Part shown: one piece after another, positions 49,652-61,885 of the stretch
Layout: every line of letters starts with the position of its first letter
How positions within the stretch are numbered: position 1 is the first letter of the stretch
Assembly (NCBI RefSeq): GCF_013248995.1
Contig: NZ_JABRPK010000002.1
Span: 124,001-188,000 of the forward strand
DNA: 64,000 nt
Direction of reading: 5' to 3'
Source of the DNA: Frigoribacterium sp. VKM Ac-2836
GTDB lineage: Bacteria; Actinomycetota; Actinomycetes; Actinomycetales; Microbacteriaceae
The notes under the pieces: model-generated
The model's database searches: none
The model's input: the letters and a program-made list of their open reading frames with translations, nothing else
What the model was told of the DNA's origin: nothing
Translations under genes and position numbers: made by a program

Positions 49652-51067
49652 GTGGCGCACACCGTCGACCCGGTCCAGGACCTCTGGCGTTCCGTCCTCG
49701 CGACGCTGACGACCGACGATCGCATCACGCCGCAGCTGCACGGGTTCATCAGCCTGGTCGAGCCCAAGGGAGTGCTGGGCGGCACCCTGTACCTCGAGGT
49801 GCCCAACGACCTGACCCGGGGGATGCTCGAACAACGCATTCGCGAGCCGCTCCTCGAGTCCATCGCCGGGCTGGGTGACAGCTCGGTCTCGAGCTTCGCC
49901 ATCACCGTCAATCCGGACATCACCCCCGACACCCTCACCCAGCAGGTCGAGCAGTCCGAGCCGGTCCACTACATCGAGGCCCCCTTCGTGCCGGCGCCGG
50001 TCGAGACGAGCGCGAGCGGCAAGCGCAACGACTCCCGCCTGAACCCGAAGTACAGCTTCGACAACTTCGTCATCGGTGCGTCGAACCGCTTCGCACACGC
50101 TGCGGCCGTCGCCGTCGCCGAGGCCCCGGCCAAGGCCTACAACCCCCTCTTCGTCTACGGCGAGTCGGGATTGGGCAAGACCCACCTTCTGCACGCCATC
50201 GGCCACTACGCCGAGACGATGTACCCGGGCATCCGCGTCCGGTACGTCAGCAGCGAGGAGTTCACGAACGACTTCATCAACTCGATCGCCAACAACCGCT
50301 CGAGCCTCTTCCAGCAGCGGTACCGCGAGATCGACATCCTGCTGATCGACGACATCCAGTTCCTGCAAGGCAAGGACAGCACCCAAGAGGCGTTCTTCCA
50401 CACCTTCAACACCCTGCACGACCACGACAAGCAGCTGGTGATCACCAGCGACCTGCCGCCCAAGCACCTCACCGGCTTCGAGGACCGCATGCGGTCGCGC
50501 TTCGAGTGGGGCCTGATCACGGACGTGCAGGCTCCCGACCTCGAGACACGCATCGCCATCCTCCGTAAGAAGGCCCAGAGCGAGAAGCTGCAGATCCGGG
50601 ACGAGGTGCTCGAGTTCATCGCCACCAAGGTGTCGAGCAACATCCGCGAACTCGAGGGCACGCTCATCCGGGTCACGGCCTTCGCCAGCCTCAACCGGAC
50701 GGCCGTCGACCTGGCCCTCGTGCAGACGGTCCTGAAGGACTTGATCACGCTCGACGAAGACAACATCATCGCGCCGGTCGACATCATCAACCACACGGCG
50801 GACTACTTCAAGCTCACCGTGGACGACCTGTACGGTTCCTCCCGTTCGCAGGCCATCGCGACCGCTCGACAGATCGCGATGTACCTCTGCCGCGAACTCA
50901 CGAGCCTGTCGCTGCCCAAGATCGGCCAGCTCTTCGGAAACCGCGACCACACGACGGTCATGTACGCCAACAAGAAGATCAGCGAGTTGATGAAGGAGCG
51001 TCGGTCGATCTACAACCAGGTGACCGAACTGACCAGCCGCATCAAGCAGGACACCCGCTACAAGTGA
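49652..51067 (+). CDS. dnaA: Chromosomal replication initiator DnaA
   Basis: The 471-residue DnaA has domain I ([15 protein letters not shown]), a short linker, and AAA+ domain III with [24 protein letters not shown] (Walker A) and [15 protein letters not shown] (Walker B). Domain IV has [19 protein letters not shown], the DnaA-box recognition helix. It melts oriC and loads DnaB. The GTG start at 49652 is followed by AHTVD. The adjacent gap 51068-51562 is oriC. Confidence 0.98.
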   Translation: MAHTVDPVQDLWRSVLATLTTDDRITPQLHGFISLVEPKGVLGGTLYLEVPNDLTRGMLEQRIREPLLESIAGLGDSSVSSFAITVNPDITPDTLTQQVEQSEPVHYIEAPFVPAPVETSASGKRNDSRLNPKYSFDNFVIGASNRFAHAAAVAVAEAPAKAYNPLFVYGESGLGKTHLLHAIGHYAETMYPGIRVRYVSSEEFTNDFINSIANNRSSLFQQRYREIDILLIDDIQFLQGKDSTQEAFFHTFNTLHDHDKQLVITSDLPPKHLTGFEDRMRSRFEWGLITDVQAPDLETRIAILRKKAQSEKLQIRDEVLEFIATKVSSNIRELEGTLIRVTAFASLNRTAVDLALVQTVLKDLITLDEDNIIAPVDIINHTADYFKLTVDDLYGSSRSQAIATARQIAMYLCRELTSLSLPKIGQLFGNRDHTTVMYANKKISELMKERRSIYNQVTELTSRIKQDTRYK

Positions 51068-51191
51068 CGGCTCGACGGGCCGAGCCGGCCCGTCCGCCCC
51101 GACCGACCCATCCGGGCGCCGACCACGTGTCGGTGCCCGTTCGTCGTCCCAGGGGCCGCACGACACGCCTCGGAGGCCTTGACGAGGGGCG

Positions 51192-51440
51192 TTCCACACA
51201 GTGTGGATAACTTGTGGAAACTCGTGGATAACCGCGACGGTGCTGTTCAGGGATCCGACGGGCCTGTGGGATCCCGCTCCGTGCCAAGAGGTGGTCGCTC
51301 GGATTCTTGTCATTCGGTTCCACACGTCGTCCACAAGTCACACGCTTGTAGTTCCCCCGAGCCACGGGGTTTTAAACAGGTTATCCACACTGTGCACAAC
51401 GGTTAAGACTGTTAATCCTGGTTACAAGAAATTGATCGAG
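51192..51440. other. oriC: Chromosomal replication origin oriC
   Basis: The dnaA-dnaN gap holds a dense set of DnaA boxes: TTCCACACA (51192), TGTGGATAA (51202), TTGTGGAAA (51212), CGTGGATAA (51223), TTCCACACG (51318), TCGTCCACA (51327), the perfect TTATCCACA (51381) and TGTGCACAA (51391). An AT-rich stretch (GGTTAAGACTGTTAATCC and on, about 51401-51440) is a candidate unwinding element. Gene strands diverge from this region. Confidence 0.92.
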
Positions 51441-51562
51441 AGACAACCTTGTGGATCGATCGGGCCTCGAGCCACGGCTCGCGCTTCCCGGAAGGGCGAA
51501 CCTCGATGCTGTGCCAGTATTAACCGGCCATCCACGAGTGTGAAGTCGATAGGGGTCCCCGC

Positions 51563-52711
51563 GTGAAGTTCCAGGTCAACCGTGACGTCTTCAGCGATGC
51601 TGTCTCCTTCGCGGTCAAGCTGCTGCCCCAGCGCACCACCCTGCCGATCCTCAGCGGTGTGCTGATCGAAGCCGACGCCGACGGACTGACCCTGTCGTCC
51701 TTCGACTACGAGGTCTCGGCTCAGACGAGCATCCCCGCCGAGATCGACGAACCGGGCACGATCCTCGTATCGGGCCGGCTTCTCGCCGACATCGCTAGCC
51801 GACTGCCGAACGCACCGGTCACCTTCTCCACCGAAGAGAACCGCATCGCCGTCAGTTGCGGATCCGCGAACTTCTCGCTCCTCAGCATGCCGGTCGAGGA
51901 GTACCCGACCCTCCCCACCGTCGGTGATCGCTCGGGCGTCGTTCCCGGCGACTCCTTCGCCCTCGCGGTCTCGCAGGTCGCGGTAGCCGCCTCGCGCGAC
52001 GACGTCACCCCGGTCATCACGGGCGTGCAGCTCGAGGTCACCGAGAACGCCCTCTCGTTGGTCGCCACCGACCGCTACCGTGTCGCCGTCCGTGGCATCG
52101 AATTCGACCCCGGCACCGTGGCCAGCACGACCACGACCACGGCTCTCGTCCCGGCGCGCACCCTGCAAGAGGTCGGCAAGACCTTCGGCAACGCCGGCAC
52201 CGTCTCGGTCTCGATCACCGGATCCGACGAGCGTGAACTCATCGCGTTCCAGGCCGACAACAAGACCGTGACCTCGCTGCTCATCAAGGGCAACTTCCCC
52301 CCGGTGAAGCGTCTCTTCCCCGACACCGTCGAGAACTACGCCGTGATCAACACGGCCGAGCTCGTCGAGTCGGTCCGCCGTGTCTCGCTCGTGCTCGAGC
52401 GCGAGGCGGCCCTCAGGTTCACGTTCACGATCGACGGCCTCACCCTCGAGGCCATCGGTAGCGAACAAGCGCAGGCGTCAGAGTCGATCGATGCGTTGTT
52501 GACGGGAGAGGACACCGTGGTCTCGTTGAAACCGCAGTTCCTCCTCGACGGTCTCGGAGCGGTTCATTCCGAGTTCGTCCGCATCTCCTTCACCAAGACG
52601 GAGAACCCGAACAAGCCCGGTCCCGTGCTGATCACCAGTCAGTCCTCGAAAGACCAGGCCGGAGCTGACAGCTACAAGTACCTGCTGCAGCCCAACCTCC
52701 TCCTGCGCTGA
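51563..52711 (+). CDS. dnaN: DNA polymerase III beta subunit (sliding clamp)
   Basis: The 382-residue clamp begins MKFQVNRDVFSDAVSFAVKLLPQRTTLPILSGVLIEA and has three repeated domains, including VISGVQLEV-type (here VITGVQLEVTENALSLVATDRYRVAVR) and the C-terminal VLITSQSSKD...YKYLLQPNLLLR. It tethers polymerase III to DNA. The start is GTG at 51563. It is directly downstream of oriC. Confidence 0.98.
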   Translation: MKFQVNRDVFSDAVSFAVKLLPQRTTLPILSGVLIEADADGLTLSSFDYEVSAQTSIPAEIDEPGTILVSGRLLADIASRLPNAPVTFSTEENRIAVSCGSANFSLLSMPVEEYPTLPTVGDRSGVVPGDSFALAVSQVAVAASRDDVTPVITGVQLEVTENALSLVATDRYRVAVRGIEFDPGTVASTTTTTALVPARTLQEVGKTFGNAGTVSVSITGSDERELIAFQADNKTVTSLLIKGNFPPVKRLFPDTVENYAVINTAELVESVRRVSLVLEREAALRFTFTIDGLTLEAIGSEQAQASESIDALLTGEDTVVSLKPQFLLDGLGAVHSEFVRISFTKTENPNKPGPVLITSQSSKDQAGADSYKYLLQPNLLLR

Positions 52712-52772
52712 GAGCGCACTGCACGCAACGGTGCCGCCCCCCGGGCCCCACCGCCACGAACGAAGGATACTC

Positions 52773-53660
52773 ATGCACATCGGCCTCGTCGGTCTCGGCA
52801 AAATGGGCAACAACATGCGCACCCGCTTGCGCGACAACGGCATCGAGGTGACCGGTTACGACGCGAACCCGGCCGTCTCCGACGTCGCCAGCCTCGCCGA
52901 GCTCGCCTCCACGCTCCCTGCTCCGCGCATCGTCTGGGTCATGGTGCCCGCGGGCGACATCACCGCCGGCGTCATCGAAGAACTCTCGAACGAGCTCTCC
53001 GAGGGCGACCTGGTCATCGACGGCGGCAACTCGAAGTTCACCAGCGACTTCGCCAACGAGAAGCTGCTCGGCGGCAAGGGCATCAAGTACGTCGACGCCG
53101 GCGTCTCGGGTGGCGTCTGGGGCAAGGACAACGGTTACGGTCTGATGGTCGGCGGGTCCGCCGAGAACGTCGCCCTGGCCCAGCCGATCTTCGACGCGCT
53201 GCGTCCCGAAGGCCCCCGCGACGAGGGCTTCGTCCACGCCGGCGACACCGGCGCGGGTCACTACGCCAAGATGGTCCACAACGGCATCGAGTACGCCATC
53301 ATGCAGGCCTACGGCGAGGGCTACGAACTGCTCGAGGCCCGAAGCGACCTGATCAAGGACGTCACCGGCACCTTCAAGGCGTGGCAGCGCGGCACCGTCG
53401 TGCGCTCCTGGCTGCTCGAGCTGATGGTCCTGGCTCTCGAGGCCGACCCCAAGCTGGCCGAGATCTCGGGTTACGTCGAGGACAGCGGCGAGGGCCGCTG
53501 GACGCTCGAAGAAGCGATCAACCACGCCGTGCCGATGCCGGCGATCAGCGCGTCGATCTTCGCTCGATTCGTCTCGCGTCAGGGTGACGGCTCGCCGACC
53601 ATGAAGGCCGTCGCCGCGCTGCGCAACCAGTTCGGCGGCCACGCCGTCAAGAAGGCCTAG
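52773..53660 (+). CDS. gnd: 6-phosphogluconate dehydrogenase, decarboxylating (short type)
   Basis: The 295-residue enzyme has the Rossmann motif MHIGLVGLGKMGNNM, then VWVMVPAG, VIDGGNSKF, YVDAGVSGGVWGKDNGYGLMVGG (catalytic), and GAGHYAKMVHNGIEYAIMQAYGEGY. It is the short GndA-like form, likely NAD-preferring, of the pentose phosphate pathway. Its place between dnaN and recF is conserved in actinobacteria. AAGGATAC precedes the ATG. Confidence 0.95.
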   Translation: MHIGLVGLGKMGNNMRTRLRDNGIEVTGYDANPAVSDVASLAELASTLPAPRIVWVMVPAGDITAGVIEELSNELSEGDLVIDGGNSKFTSDFANEKLLGGKGIKYVDAGVSGGVWGKDNGYGLMVGGSAENVALAQPIFDALRPEGPRDEGFVHAGDTGAGHYAKMVHNGIEYAIMQAYGEGYELLEARSDLIKDVTGTFKAWQRGTVVRSWLLELMVLALEADPKLAEISGYVEDSGEGRWTLEEAINHAVPMPAISASIFARFVSRQGDGSPTMKAVAALRNQFGGHAVKKA

Positions 53661-53677
53661 CGCCTCCACCGGCCCGC

Positions 53678-54898
53678 GTGCGAGTACTGCATCTCAGCCT
53701 GACGGACTTCCGCAACTACACGTCTGCCGAAGTCAGCCTCGCGCGCGGGCCGAACCTCTTCGTCGGCAGCAACGGCCAGGGAAAGACCAACCTGGTCGAG
53801 TCCCTCGGCTACCTGTCGAGTCTCGGATCCCACCGGGTCTCGTCCGATGCCGCGCTCATCCGCCAGGGTCGCGACTCGGCCGTCGTCCGGGCTCGACTGC
53901 TCGCCGAGGACCGCGAACTCCTGGCCGAGGTGCAGATCAACCGGTCGTCACCGAATCGGGCCCAGATCAACCGGGGTGCCATCAAGCCTCGTGAGCTGCC
54001 TCGCTATTTCACGAGCGTCTTGTTCGCTCCCGAGGACCTCGCGCTTGTCCGGGGAGAACCGTCCGGACGACGCCGCTTCCTCGACGAACTGCTGGTGGCC
54101 AGGTCACCCCGCTTCGCCGGTGTGCAGACCGACTACGACCGGGTGCTCAAGCAACGCAACACGCTCCTGAAGTCGGCTCGCGCCTCCGGGGTCAGGGCGG
54201 GCCAGCTGGGCACCCTCGACATCTGGGACGAACGGCTCGTGGCCCTCGGCAGCGAGCTCGTCGTCGCCCGTGACCGACTCGCGGCCGACCTGGCGCCCGA
54301 AGTGGCTCGGGCCTATGCGGCCGTGGCCGGCGCCGATCACGCCGCGCGGCTCTCGACCGTGCTCAGCATCCGGGGCGCGACACCCGACGACGAGACGACC
54401 GCGGCCGAGGGGCCGACCGAGTCGATCCCCGCCGAGCAGGTGCCCGAGGTCTTCCGGCAGGCGCTGGCCCGCGTCCGACCGACCGAGCTCGAGCGGGGTC
54501 TGACGCTCGTCGGGCCGCACCGCGACGACCTCTTCCTCTCGCTCAACGGGCTTCCCGCGCGCGGGTACGCGAGCCACGGCGAGTCCTGGTCCTTCGCCCT
54601 CGCACTGAAGCTGGCCTCGGCCGCCGTGGTGCGGGTCGACTCACCCACGGGAGACCCGGTGATCGTCCTCGACGACGTCTTCGCCGAGCTCGACGGATCT
54701 CGTCGCGAACGGCTCGCCGATGCCGTCGCCGACTACGAGCAGGTGCTGATCACGGCCGCCGTCGAGGGCGACGTGCCTCTGAGCCTCAAGGCCCACACGG
54801 TCCGCATCGCCAAGGGGACGATCCTCGACGACGCGGTCGCCGCCACTCCGGGCGGCGACGCGCGGCCGGCCGACGGTGACACCGAGGAGGCGCGGTGA
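53678..54898 (+). CDS. recF: DNA replication and repair protein RecF
   Basis: The 406-residue SMC-like ATPase has Walker A FVGSNGQGKTNLVESLGYL, then KQRNTLLK, the signature LVGPHRDDLFLSLNG, and Walker B PVIVLDDVFAELDGSRRERLAD. It loads RecA at gaps. The GTG start at 53678 lies 17 bases after gnd. The protein ends DGDTEEAR, where the last codons come from a copy of the dispersed repeat. The stop overlaps the next start (GTGA). Confidence 0.96.
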   Translation: MRVLHLSLTDFRNYTSAEVSLARGPNLFVGSNGQGKTNLVESLGYLSSLGSHRVSSDAALIRQGRDSAVVRARLLAEDRELLAEVQINRSSPNRAQINRGAIKPRELPRYFTSVLFAPEDLALVRGEPSGRRRFLDELLVARSPRFAGVQTDYDRVLKQRNTLLKSARASGVRAGQLGTLDIWDERLVALGSELVVARDRLAADLAPEVARAYAAVAGADHAARLSTVLSIRGATPDDETTAAEGPTESIPAEQVPEVFRQALARVRPTELERGLTLVGPHRDDLFLSLNGLPARGYASHGESWSFALALKLASAAVVRVDSPTGDPVIVLDDVFAELDGSRRERLADAVADYEQVLITAAVEGDVPLSLKAHTVRIAKGTILDDAVAATPGGDARPADGDTEEAR

Positions 54899-54949
54899 GC
54901 GTCGACGACGCACCGCAGCCTCGGGAGTCCACGCCACCCGCGCCTCCTG
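54884..54949. repeat. Inverted pair of dispersed repeats across the recF/DUF721 junction
   Basis: GAGGAGGCGCGG (54884-54895) encodes the last residues of RecF. The inverted ACCCGCGCCTCCTG (54936-54949) encodes PPAPP in the start of the DUF721 protein. The pair spans the gene overlap. Confidence 0.7.
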
Positions 54950-55449
54950 AACCAGAGGCGCAGCCCGACAGCGAGGCCCAGCGGGTCTACCTGCGGTTCC
55001 GCCGCGTGTTCGGTGACCCCAACTCGCGGTCGAGGGACGCCCGGAAGCGCAAGTCGATCAAGCTCGGATCGCCGAGCCAGCCCTTCGGAACCGGACGCGA
55101 ACCCCGGGGCATCTCCGACGTGCTGTCCGCCGTCACGAACGAGCTCGGCTGGAACAGCCCGCTGGCGCAGTCCGAGCTGATGACGGCATGGCCCGACATG
55201 GTCGGTGCCGAGCTCGCCGCGCACTCGGATCCGGTGTCCATCGACGACGGCACCCTGACTGTGCAGTGCGACTCCACCGCGTGGGCGACCCAGCTGCGGT
55301 TGATGCGCACGCAGGTCACGACGACCATCGTGCAGCGGTACCCGGACGCGGGCATCCAGTCGGTGCGTTTCCTGGCACCCAACGCCCCGACCTGGAAACG
55401 CGGCCCCAGATCGGTTCCAGGGCGGGGCCCTCGCGATACTTATGGTTGA
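54895..55449 (+). CDS. DUF721 (DciA-like) family protein
   Basis: The 184-residue protein has a Pro/Glu-rich start and a C-terminal DUF721 domain (ISDVLSAVTNELGWNSPLAQSELMTAWPDMVGAELAAHSDPVSIDDGTLTVQCDSTAWATQLRLMRTQVTTTIVQRYPDAGIQSVRFLAPNAP). Members of this family (DciA) help load DnaB in bacteria that lack DnaC. Its place between recF and gyrB is standard in actinobacteria. It overlaps recF by four bases. Confidence 0.9.
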   Translation: MSVDDAPQPRESTPPAPPEPEAQPDSEAQRVYLRFRRVFGDPNSRSRDARKRKSIKLGSPSQPFGTGREPRGISDVLSAVTNELGWNSPLAQSELMTAWPDMVGAELAAHSDPVSIDDGTLTVQCDSTAWATQLRLMRTQVTTTIVQRYPDAGIQSVRFLAPNAPTWKRGPRSVPGRGPRDTYG

Positions 55450-55528
55450 CGAGGGTGAATCGTCCAAGTGCGGTGGGAAAATCCGTCTGAGGGCGGATTT
55501 CGCCCCGTGGCGGACGGGCCTGCGGTAG

Positions 55529-57589
<2,061 letters not shown>

Positions 57590-57666
57590 TGCGCGCCTCC
57601 GGCTGAACCGGAGCACGCCCGCGCCCCGACGAGCACCACGGGGCAGACCACGACAAACGGAGAATC

Positions 57667-60354
57667 ATGGCCGACGAGCCGACAGACACCCCCGAGGGCA
57701 CCGACGCCGAGGGGGCCCAGACCTTCGCCGAGGCGCCCAAGCGCGACAGCATCGAGCAGGTCGACCTGCAGCTCGAGATGCAACGCTCGTACCTCGACTA
57801 CGCGATGAGCGTCATCGTCGGTCGGGCCCTGCCCGAGGTCCGAGACGGCCTGAAGCCCGTGCACCGCCGTGTCATCTACGCGATGTACGACGGCGGCTAC
57901 CGCCCCGACCGTGCCTTCTCGAAGTGCTCTCGCGTCGTCGGCGACGTGATGGGCCAGTTCCACCCCCATGGCGACACGGCCATCTACGACGCGCTCGTCC
58001 GTCTCGTCCAGCCGTGGAGCCTGCGCTACCCGCTCGCTCTCGGGCAGGGCAACTTCGGCTCGCCCGGCAACGACGGCGCCGCCGCCCCGCGGTACACCGA
58101 GACGAAGATGGCCCCGTTGGCCCTCGAGATGGTGCGCGACATCGACGAGGACACCGTCGACTTCCAGGACAACTACGACGGTCGCACCCGCGAGCCGGCG
58201 ATCCTGCCCAGCCGGTTCCCCAACCTGCTGGTCAACGGCTCGGTCGGCATCGCCGTCGGCATGGCGACGAACATCCCCCCGCACAACCTGCGCGAGGTCG
58301 CGTCGGGTGCCCAGTGGTACCTCGAGAACCCCACGGCGACGCGCGAAGAGCTGCTCGAGGCGCTCATGCAGCGCGTCAAGGGCCCCGATTTCCCGACGGG
58401 CGCGCAGATCCTCGGCGTCCGCGGCATCCAGGACGCCTACCGCACGGGTCGCGGTTCGATCACGATGCGCGCGGTCGTCAACGTCGAAGAGATCCAGGGC
58501 CGCACCTGTCTCGTCGTGACCGAGCTGCCGTACCAGGTCAACCCCGACAACCTCGCCATCAAGATCGCCGAGCTGGTCAAGGACGGTCGCATCGGCGGCA
58601 TCGCCGACATCCGTGACGAGACCTCGGGTCGCACCGGCCAGCGCCTCGTCATCGTGCTCAAGCGCGACGCCGTCGCCAAGGTGGTGCTGAACAACCTCTA
58701 CAAGCACACGAGCCTGCAAGAGAACTTCGGTGCGAACATGCTCGCCATCGTCGATGGCGTGCCCCGCACCCTCGCGCTCGACGGGTTCATCTCGGCGTGG
58801 GTCGACCACCAGATCGACGTCATCCAGCGCCGCACGCGTTTCCGCCTGAAGAAGGCCGAAGCCGATGCGCACATCCTGCGGGGCTACCTCAAGGCTCTCG
58901 ACGCCCTCGACGAGGTCATCGCGCTCATCCGTCGGTCGCCGACCGTCGAGGAGGCGCGCGCGGGTCTCATGGAGCTCCTCGACGTGGACGAGATCCAGGC
59001 CTCGGCCATCCTCAACCTGCAGCTGCGTCGCCTGGCCGCCCTCGAGCGCCAGAAGATCCAGGACGACGCCGACAAGCTCGAGCGTGAGATCGCCGACTAC
59101 CAGGACATCCTCGCCAAGCCGGAGCGTCAGCGCACGATCGTCAGTGACGAGCTCGCCGAGATCACCGACAAGTACGGCGACGACCGCCGTACCGAGATCA
59201 TGTTCGGCTTCGACGGCGACATGAGCGTCGAAGACCTGATCCCCGAAGAAGAGATGGTCGTCACCATCACCCGTGGTGGCTACGTCAAGCGCACGCGCAG
59301 CGACAACTACCGCAGCCAGCACCGTGGCGGCAAGGGCGTCCGCGGTGCGCAGCTGCGCGCGGACGACGTCGTGAACCACTTCTTCGTCACCACCACCCAC
59401 CACTGGTTGTTGTTCCTCACGAACAAGGGCCGGGTCTACCGCGCCAAGACGTACGAGCTGCAAGAGGCCGGCCGCGACGCCAAGGGTCAGCACGTGGCCA
59501 ACCTGCTGGCCATGCAGCCCGACGAGCAGATCTCGCAGGTGCTCGACATCCGCGACTACGAGGTCGCCGACTACCTGGTGCTCGCCACGCGTGACGGCCT
59601 CATCAAGAAGACGGCGCTCACCGAGTACGACACGAACCGCACCGGCGGCATCATCGCCATCAACCTGCGCGACGACGACGAGCTCGTCTCGGCCCTGCTC
59701 GTCGACGAGCACGACGATCTGCTGCTCGTCTCCCGTCACGGCATGTCCCTGCGCTTCACGGCCACCAACGAGTCGCTGCGCCCCATGGGCAGGTCGACCT
59801 CGGGCGTGAAGGGCATGACCTTCCGCGACGACGACACGCTGCTCAGCGCCTCCGTCGTCGGCGAGGAGGGCTACGTCTTCGTCGTCACCGAGGGCGGTTA
59901 CGCCAAGCGCACCGCTGCCGACCAGTACCGCGTCCAGAACCGCGGCGGTCTGGGCATCAAGGTCGCCAAGCTCGCGGAGGCGCGGGGAGACCTCGCCGGC
60001 GCGTTGATCGTCGGCGAGGACGACGAGGTGCTCGTGGTCCTGTCCGGAGGCAAAGTGGTCCGATCGGCCGTCTCCGAGGTCCCGGCCAAGGGTCGGGACA
60101 CGATGGGTGTCGTCTTCGCCCGCTTCGCGAGCGACGATCGCATCATCGCGGTGGCGCGCAACAGCGAACGCAACCTCGCGGCCGAGGTCGACGAGAGTGC
60201 GGACGCCGTGGCCGAGGCCGTAGTGTCTGTCGAGTCCGTCGAGTCCGTCGACGCCGACAACGAGATCCCCACGACCGACGCCACGTCGGTCGAAGCCGAG
60301 TCGACCGACGACGAGGCCCCCGGAACCGCCGGAGAGGAAACGAACAATGAGTAG
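57667..60354 (+). CDS. gyrA: DNA gyrase subunit A
   Basis: The 895-residue subunit has the catalytic Tyr143 in [27 protein letters not shown] in the quinolone-binding region, and a C-terminal wrapping domain with the GyrA box QHRGGKG. The extra acidic C-terminal tail ([33 protein letters not shown]) is longer than in many relatives. The next gene starts inside the last eight bases of this one. Confidence 0.98.
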   Translation: MADEPTDTPEGTDAEGAQTFAEAPKRDSIEQVDLQLEMQRSYLDYAMSVIVGRALPEVRDGLKPVHRRVIYAMYDGGYRPDRAFSKCSRVVGDVMGQFHPHGDTAIYDALVRLVQPWSLRYPLALGQGNFGSPGNDGAAAPRYTETKMAPLALEMVRDIDEDTVDFQDNYDGRTREPAILPSRFPNLLVNGSVGIAVGMATNIPPHNLREVASGAQWYLENPTATREELLEALMQRVKGPDFPTGAQILGVRGIQDAYRTGRGSITMRAVVNVEEIQGRTCLVVTELPYQVNPDNLAIKIAELVKDGRIGGIADIRDETSGRTGQRLVIVLKRDAVAKVVLNNLYKHTSLQENFGANMLAIVDGVPRTLALDGFISAWVDHQIDVIQRRTRFRLKKAEADAHILRGYLKALDALDEVIALIRRSPTVEEARAGLMELLDVDEIQASAILNLQLRRLAALERQKIQDDADKLEREIADYQDILAKPERQRTIVSDELAEITDKYGDDRRTEIMFGFDGDMSVEDLIPEEEMVVTITRGGYVKRTRSDNYRSQHRGGKGVRGAQLRADDVVNHFFVTTTHHWLLFLTNKGRVYRAKTYELQEAGRDAKGQHVANLLAMQPDEQISQVLDIRDYEVADYLVLATRDGLIKKTALTEYDTNRTGGIIAINLRDDDELVSALLVDEHDDLLLVSRHGMSLRFTATNESLRPMGRSTSGVKGMTFRDDDTLLSASVVGEEGYVFVVTEGGYAKRTAADQYRVQNRGGLGIKVAKLAEARGDLAGALIVGEDDEVLVVLSGGKVVRSAVSEVPAKGRDTMGVVFARFASDDRIIAVARNSERNLAAEVDESADAVAEAVVSVESVESVDADNEIPTTDATSVEAESTDDEAPGTAGEETNNE

Positions 60355-60754
60355 TGTCGCCGAGAGACTGCAGAAGAAGGCGAAACGACCGTCCGGCACC
60401 AAGCAGGTCCGTCTCAAGCTCGTCTACATCGACTTCTGGTCGGTCGTGAAGCTGGCCTTCCTGATCTCGGTCGCGATCGGCATCATCACGGTCGTCGCCA
60501 CCTTCTTGATCTGGGCGATCCTCAACCAGACCGGCATCTTCGACGATCTGGACGCCTTGCTGCGTGACATCCTCGGCGACTCGAGCTTCTCGATCCAGGA
60601 CACGTTCAACGTCGGTCAGATCATGCTCTTCTCGATCGTCGTGGCCATCCTCAACGTGGTCGTCGGCACGGTCCTCGGTGCGATCGTGGCCGTGCTCTAC
60701 AACCTGAGCGTGCGCATCACCGGCGGCCTGCTCGTCGGTTTCACCAACAACTGA
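60347..60754 (+). CDS. DUF3566 transmembrane protein
   Basis: The 135-residue protein begins with a basic segment ([38 protein letters not shown]). Two membrane helices ([21 protein letters not shown] and [29 protein letters not shown]) follow, separated by an acidic loop. This family follows gyrA in most actinobacteria and has no proven biochemical role. It overlaps gyrA by eight bases, showing co-translation. Confidence 0.93.
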   Translation: MSSVAERLQKKAKRPSGTKQVRLKLVYIDFWSVVKLAFLISVAIGIITVVATFLIWAILNQTGIFDDLDALLRDILGDSSFSIQDTFNVGQIMLFSIVVAILNVVVGTVLGAIVAVLYNLSVRITGGLLVGFTNN

Positions 60755-60827
60755 TCCACCGCTCGGGTCGGCGCGAACCGCCGATTCGAGTTCGCCGTCG
60801 TGGTGCTGTAGGCTTTACGACGGTCCG

Positions 60828-60901
60828 GGGGCTATAGCTCAGGCGGTTAGAGCGCTTCGCTGATAACGAAGAGGTCATAGGTTCAAGTCCTATTAGCCCC
60901 A
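60828..60901 (+). tRNA. tRNA-Ile (GAT)
   Basis: A 74-base cloverleaf: acceptor GGGGCTA/TAGCCCC, D-arm AGCTCAGGCGGTTAGAGC, anticodon loop CTGATAA, T-arm AGGTTCAAGTCC. Discriminator A at 60901; CCA is not encoded. Position after gyrA is conserved. Confidence 0.97.
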
Positions 60902-60984
60902 CGCAGTACTGGTCTCATTCTCTGCTCGTCTGCTGACGGGTACGAGGGTGAAATCATGCTCGTTCCCCCGGTGACCGGGGGGTC

Positions 60985-61057
60985 GGGGCCTTAGCTCAGT
61001 TGGTAGAGCGCCTGCTTTGCAAGCAGGATGTCGGGAGTTCGATTCTCCCAGGCTCCA
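60985..61057 (+). tRNA. tRNA-Ala (TGC)
   Basis: A 73-base cloverleaf: acceptor GGGGCCT/AGGCTCC (one G-T pair), D-arm AGCTCAGTTGGTAGAGC, anticodon loop TTTGCAA, T-loop GTTCGATTC. Discriminator A; CCA is not encoded. Confidence 0.97.
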
Positions 61058-61067
61058 CTCGATTGCC

Positions 61068-61106
61068 TTGCCCCTGCTCGCTGACGAAATCAGCGAGCAG
61101 GGGCAA
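61068..61106 (+). terminator. Terminator after the tRNA pair
   Basis: The 17-bp arms TTGCCCCTGCTCGCTGA and TCAGCGAGCAGGGGCAA pair perfectly around CGAAA, followed by TTCTCATT. Confidence 0.88.
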
Positions 61107-61167
61107 TTCTCATTCCGTGCTCTTTTCTGCGCCGCCGCCCCTGCGGCGCAGGGGCGGTGACGACGAC

Positions 61168-61194
61168 GGGCCCGCCTCCGAGGGAGGCGGGCCC
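61168..61194 (-). terminator. Terminator of the small membrane-protein gene
   Basis: GGGCCCGCCTCC pairs with GGAGGCGGGCCC around GAG, 17 bases after the minus-strand stop at 61212. Confidence 0.78.
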
Positions 61195-61211
61195 ATCGTG
61201 GGGGGCGGTGA

Positions 61212-61748
61212 CTAGGCCTTGGTGTCGGCGTCGTCGTCGGCGACCCAGAGCTCGTCGTCGGCGCGCAGCGTCTGCACCGCCGCGAAGACCAGCGCGCCGA
61301 GGGCCACGACGCCCAGGCCGATCAGCAGGACACCACCGACGCCGGGGCCGGACTTCTGCTGGTGCGGAACGTACTTCGCCGCCGCCTTCTTGCCCTGCTT
61401 CTTGGCGTTCTTGACGGCCTTCTTGACCTTGGGGTCGTTGGCGAGGTCGAAGTTGCCGAGGGCCGACGAGAAGGCCGGGTACACGTCGTGCTTCAGGCGG
61501 TCCTGGGCGACCGAGGCGTAGTGCGACCCGGTCGAGAGGCCCTGCGACACCGCGGGGCGGACGTTGGAGTCCACGGCGTGCTTGATCTGGGGGACGACCT
61601 TCTTGTTCGCGATCTTGACGGCGTCGTCGCGGTATCCGCCGATGACCTTGCCGGCGTGGTCGATCACGCCGCGCTGCTCACCCCACACCGCCGCAGCGTG
61701 CTTCTTGAACTTCTTGAGTTCTTTCTTCTGCTTGCGTGACAGGGCCAT
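61212..61748 (-). CDS. Conserved hypothetical membrane protein
   Basis: The 178-residue protein starts MALSRKQKKELKKFKKHAAAVWGEQ and is very basic over its first 125 residues, with predicted helices. One membrane helix (GVGGVLLIGLGVVALGALVFAAVQTL) and an acidic tail (ADDELWVADDDADTKA) follow. The basic part would lie on one side of the membrane and may contact DNA or phospholipid. I recognise it as an actinobacterial conserved protein without assigned function. The ATG has GGAGGAACG upstream. Confidence 0.78.
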   Translation of the reverse strand: MALSRKQKKELKKFKKHAAAVWGEQRGVIDHAGKVIGGYRDDAVKIANKKVVPQIKHAVDSNVRPAVSQGLSTGSHYASVAQDRLKHDVYPAFSSALGNFDLANDPKVKKAVKNAKKQGKKAAAKYVPHQQKSGPGVGGVLLIGLGVVALGALVFAAVQTLRADDELWVADDDADTKA

Positions 61749-61885
61749 GAACGTTCCTCCAACGAGTAGGCAGTGGAGCCAGCGTCGCTGGCCCGTCCCA
61801 GTGTGGCACGGAGGTTCCTGACAGGTCACGGAACGGACCCTGGGGAGTCGCTGGTGCGCCGAGGTGGCTGTGGGAGAATGACGAC

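Noticed and set aside
49451-51334. A 627-codon minus-strand frame opposite dnaA and oriC
   Set aside because: It runs through DnaA-box DNA and the antisense of dnaA; no coding support.
58948-58958. Repeat core GAGGAGGCGCG in gyrA as part of the dispersed family
   Set aside because: VEEARAGL is close to the normal GyrA sequence at this site, so the match may simply be codon choice. The cores at 21195, 25404, 29068 and 59975 are treated the same way.
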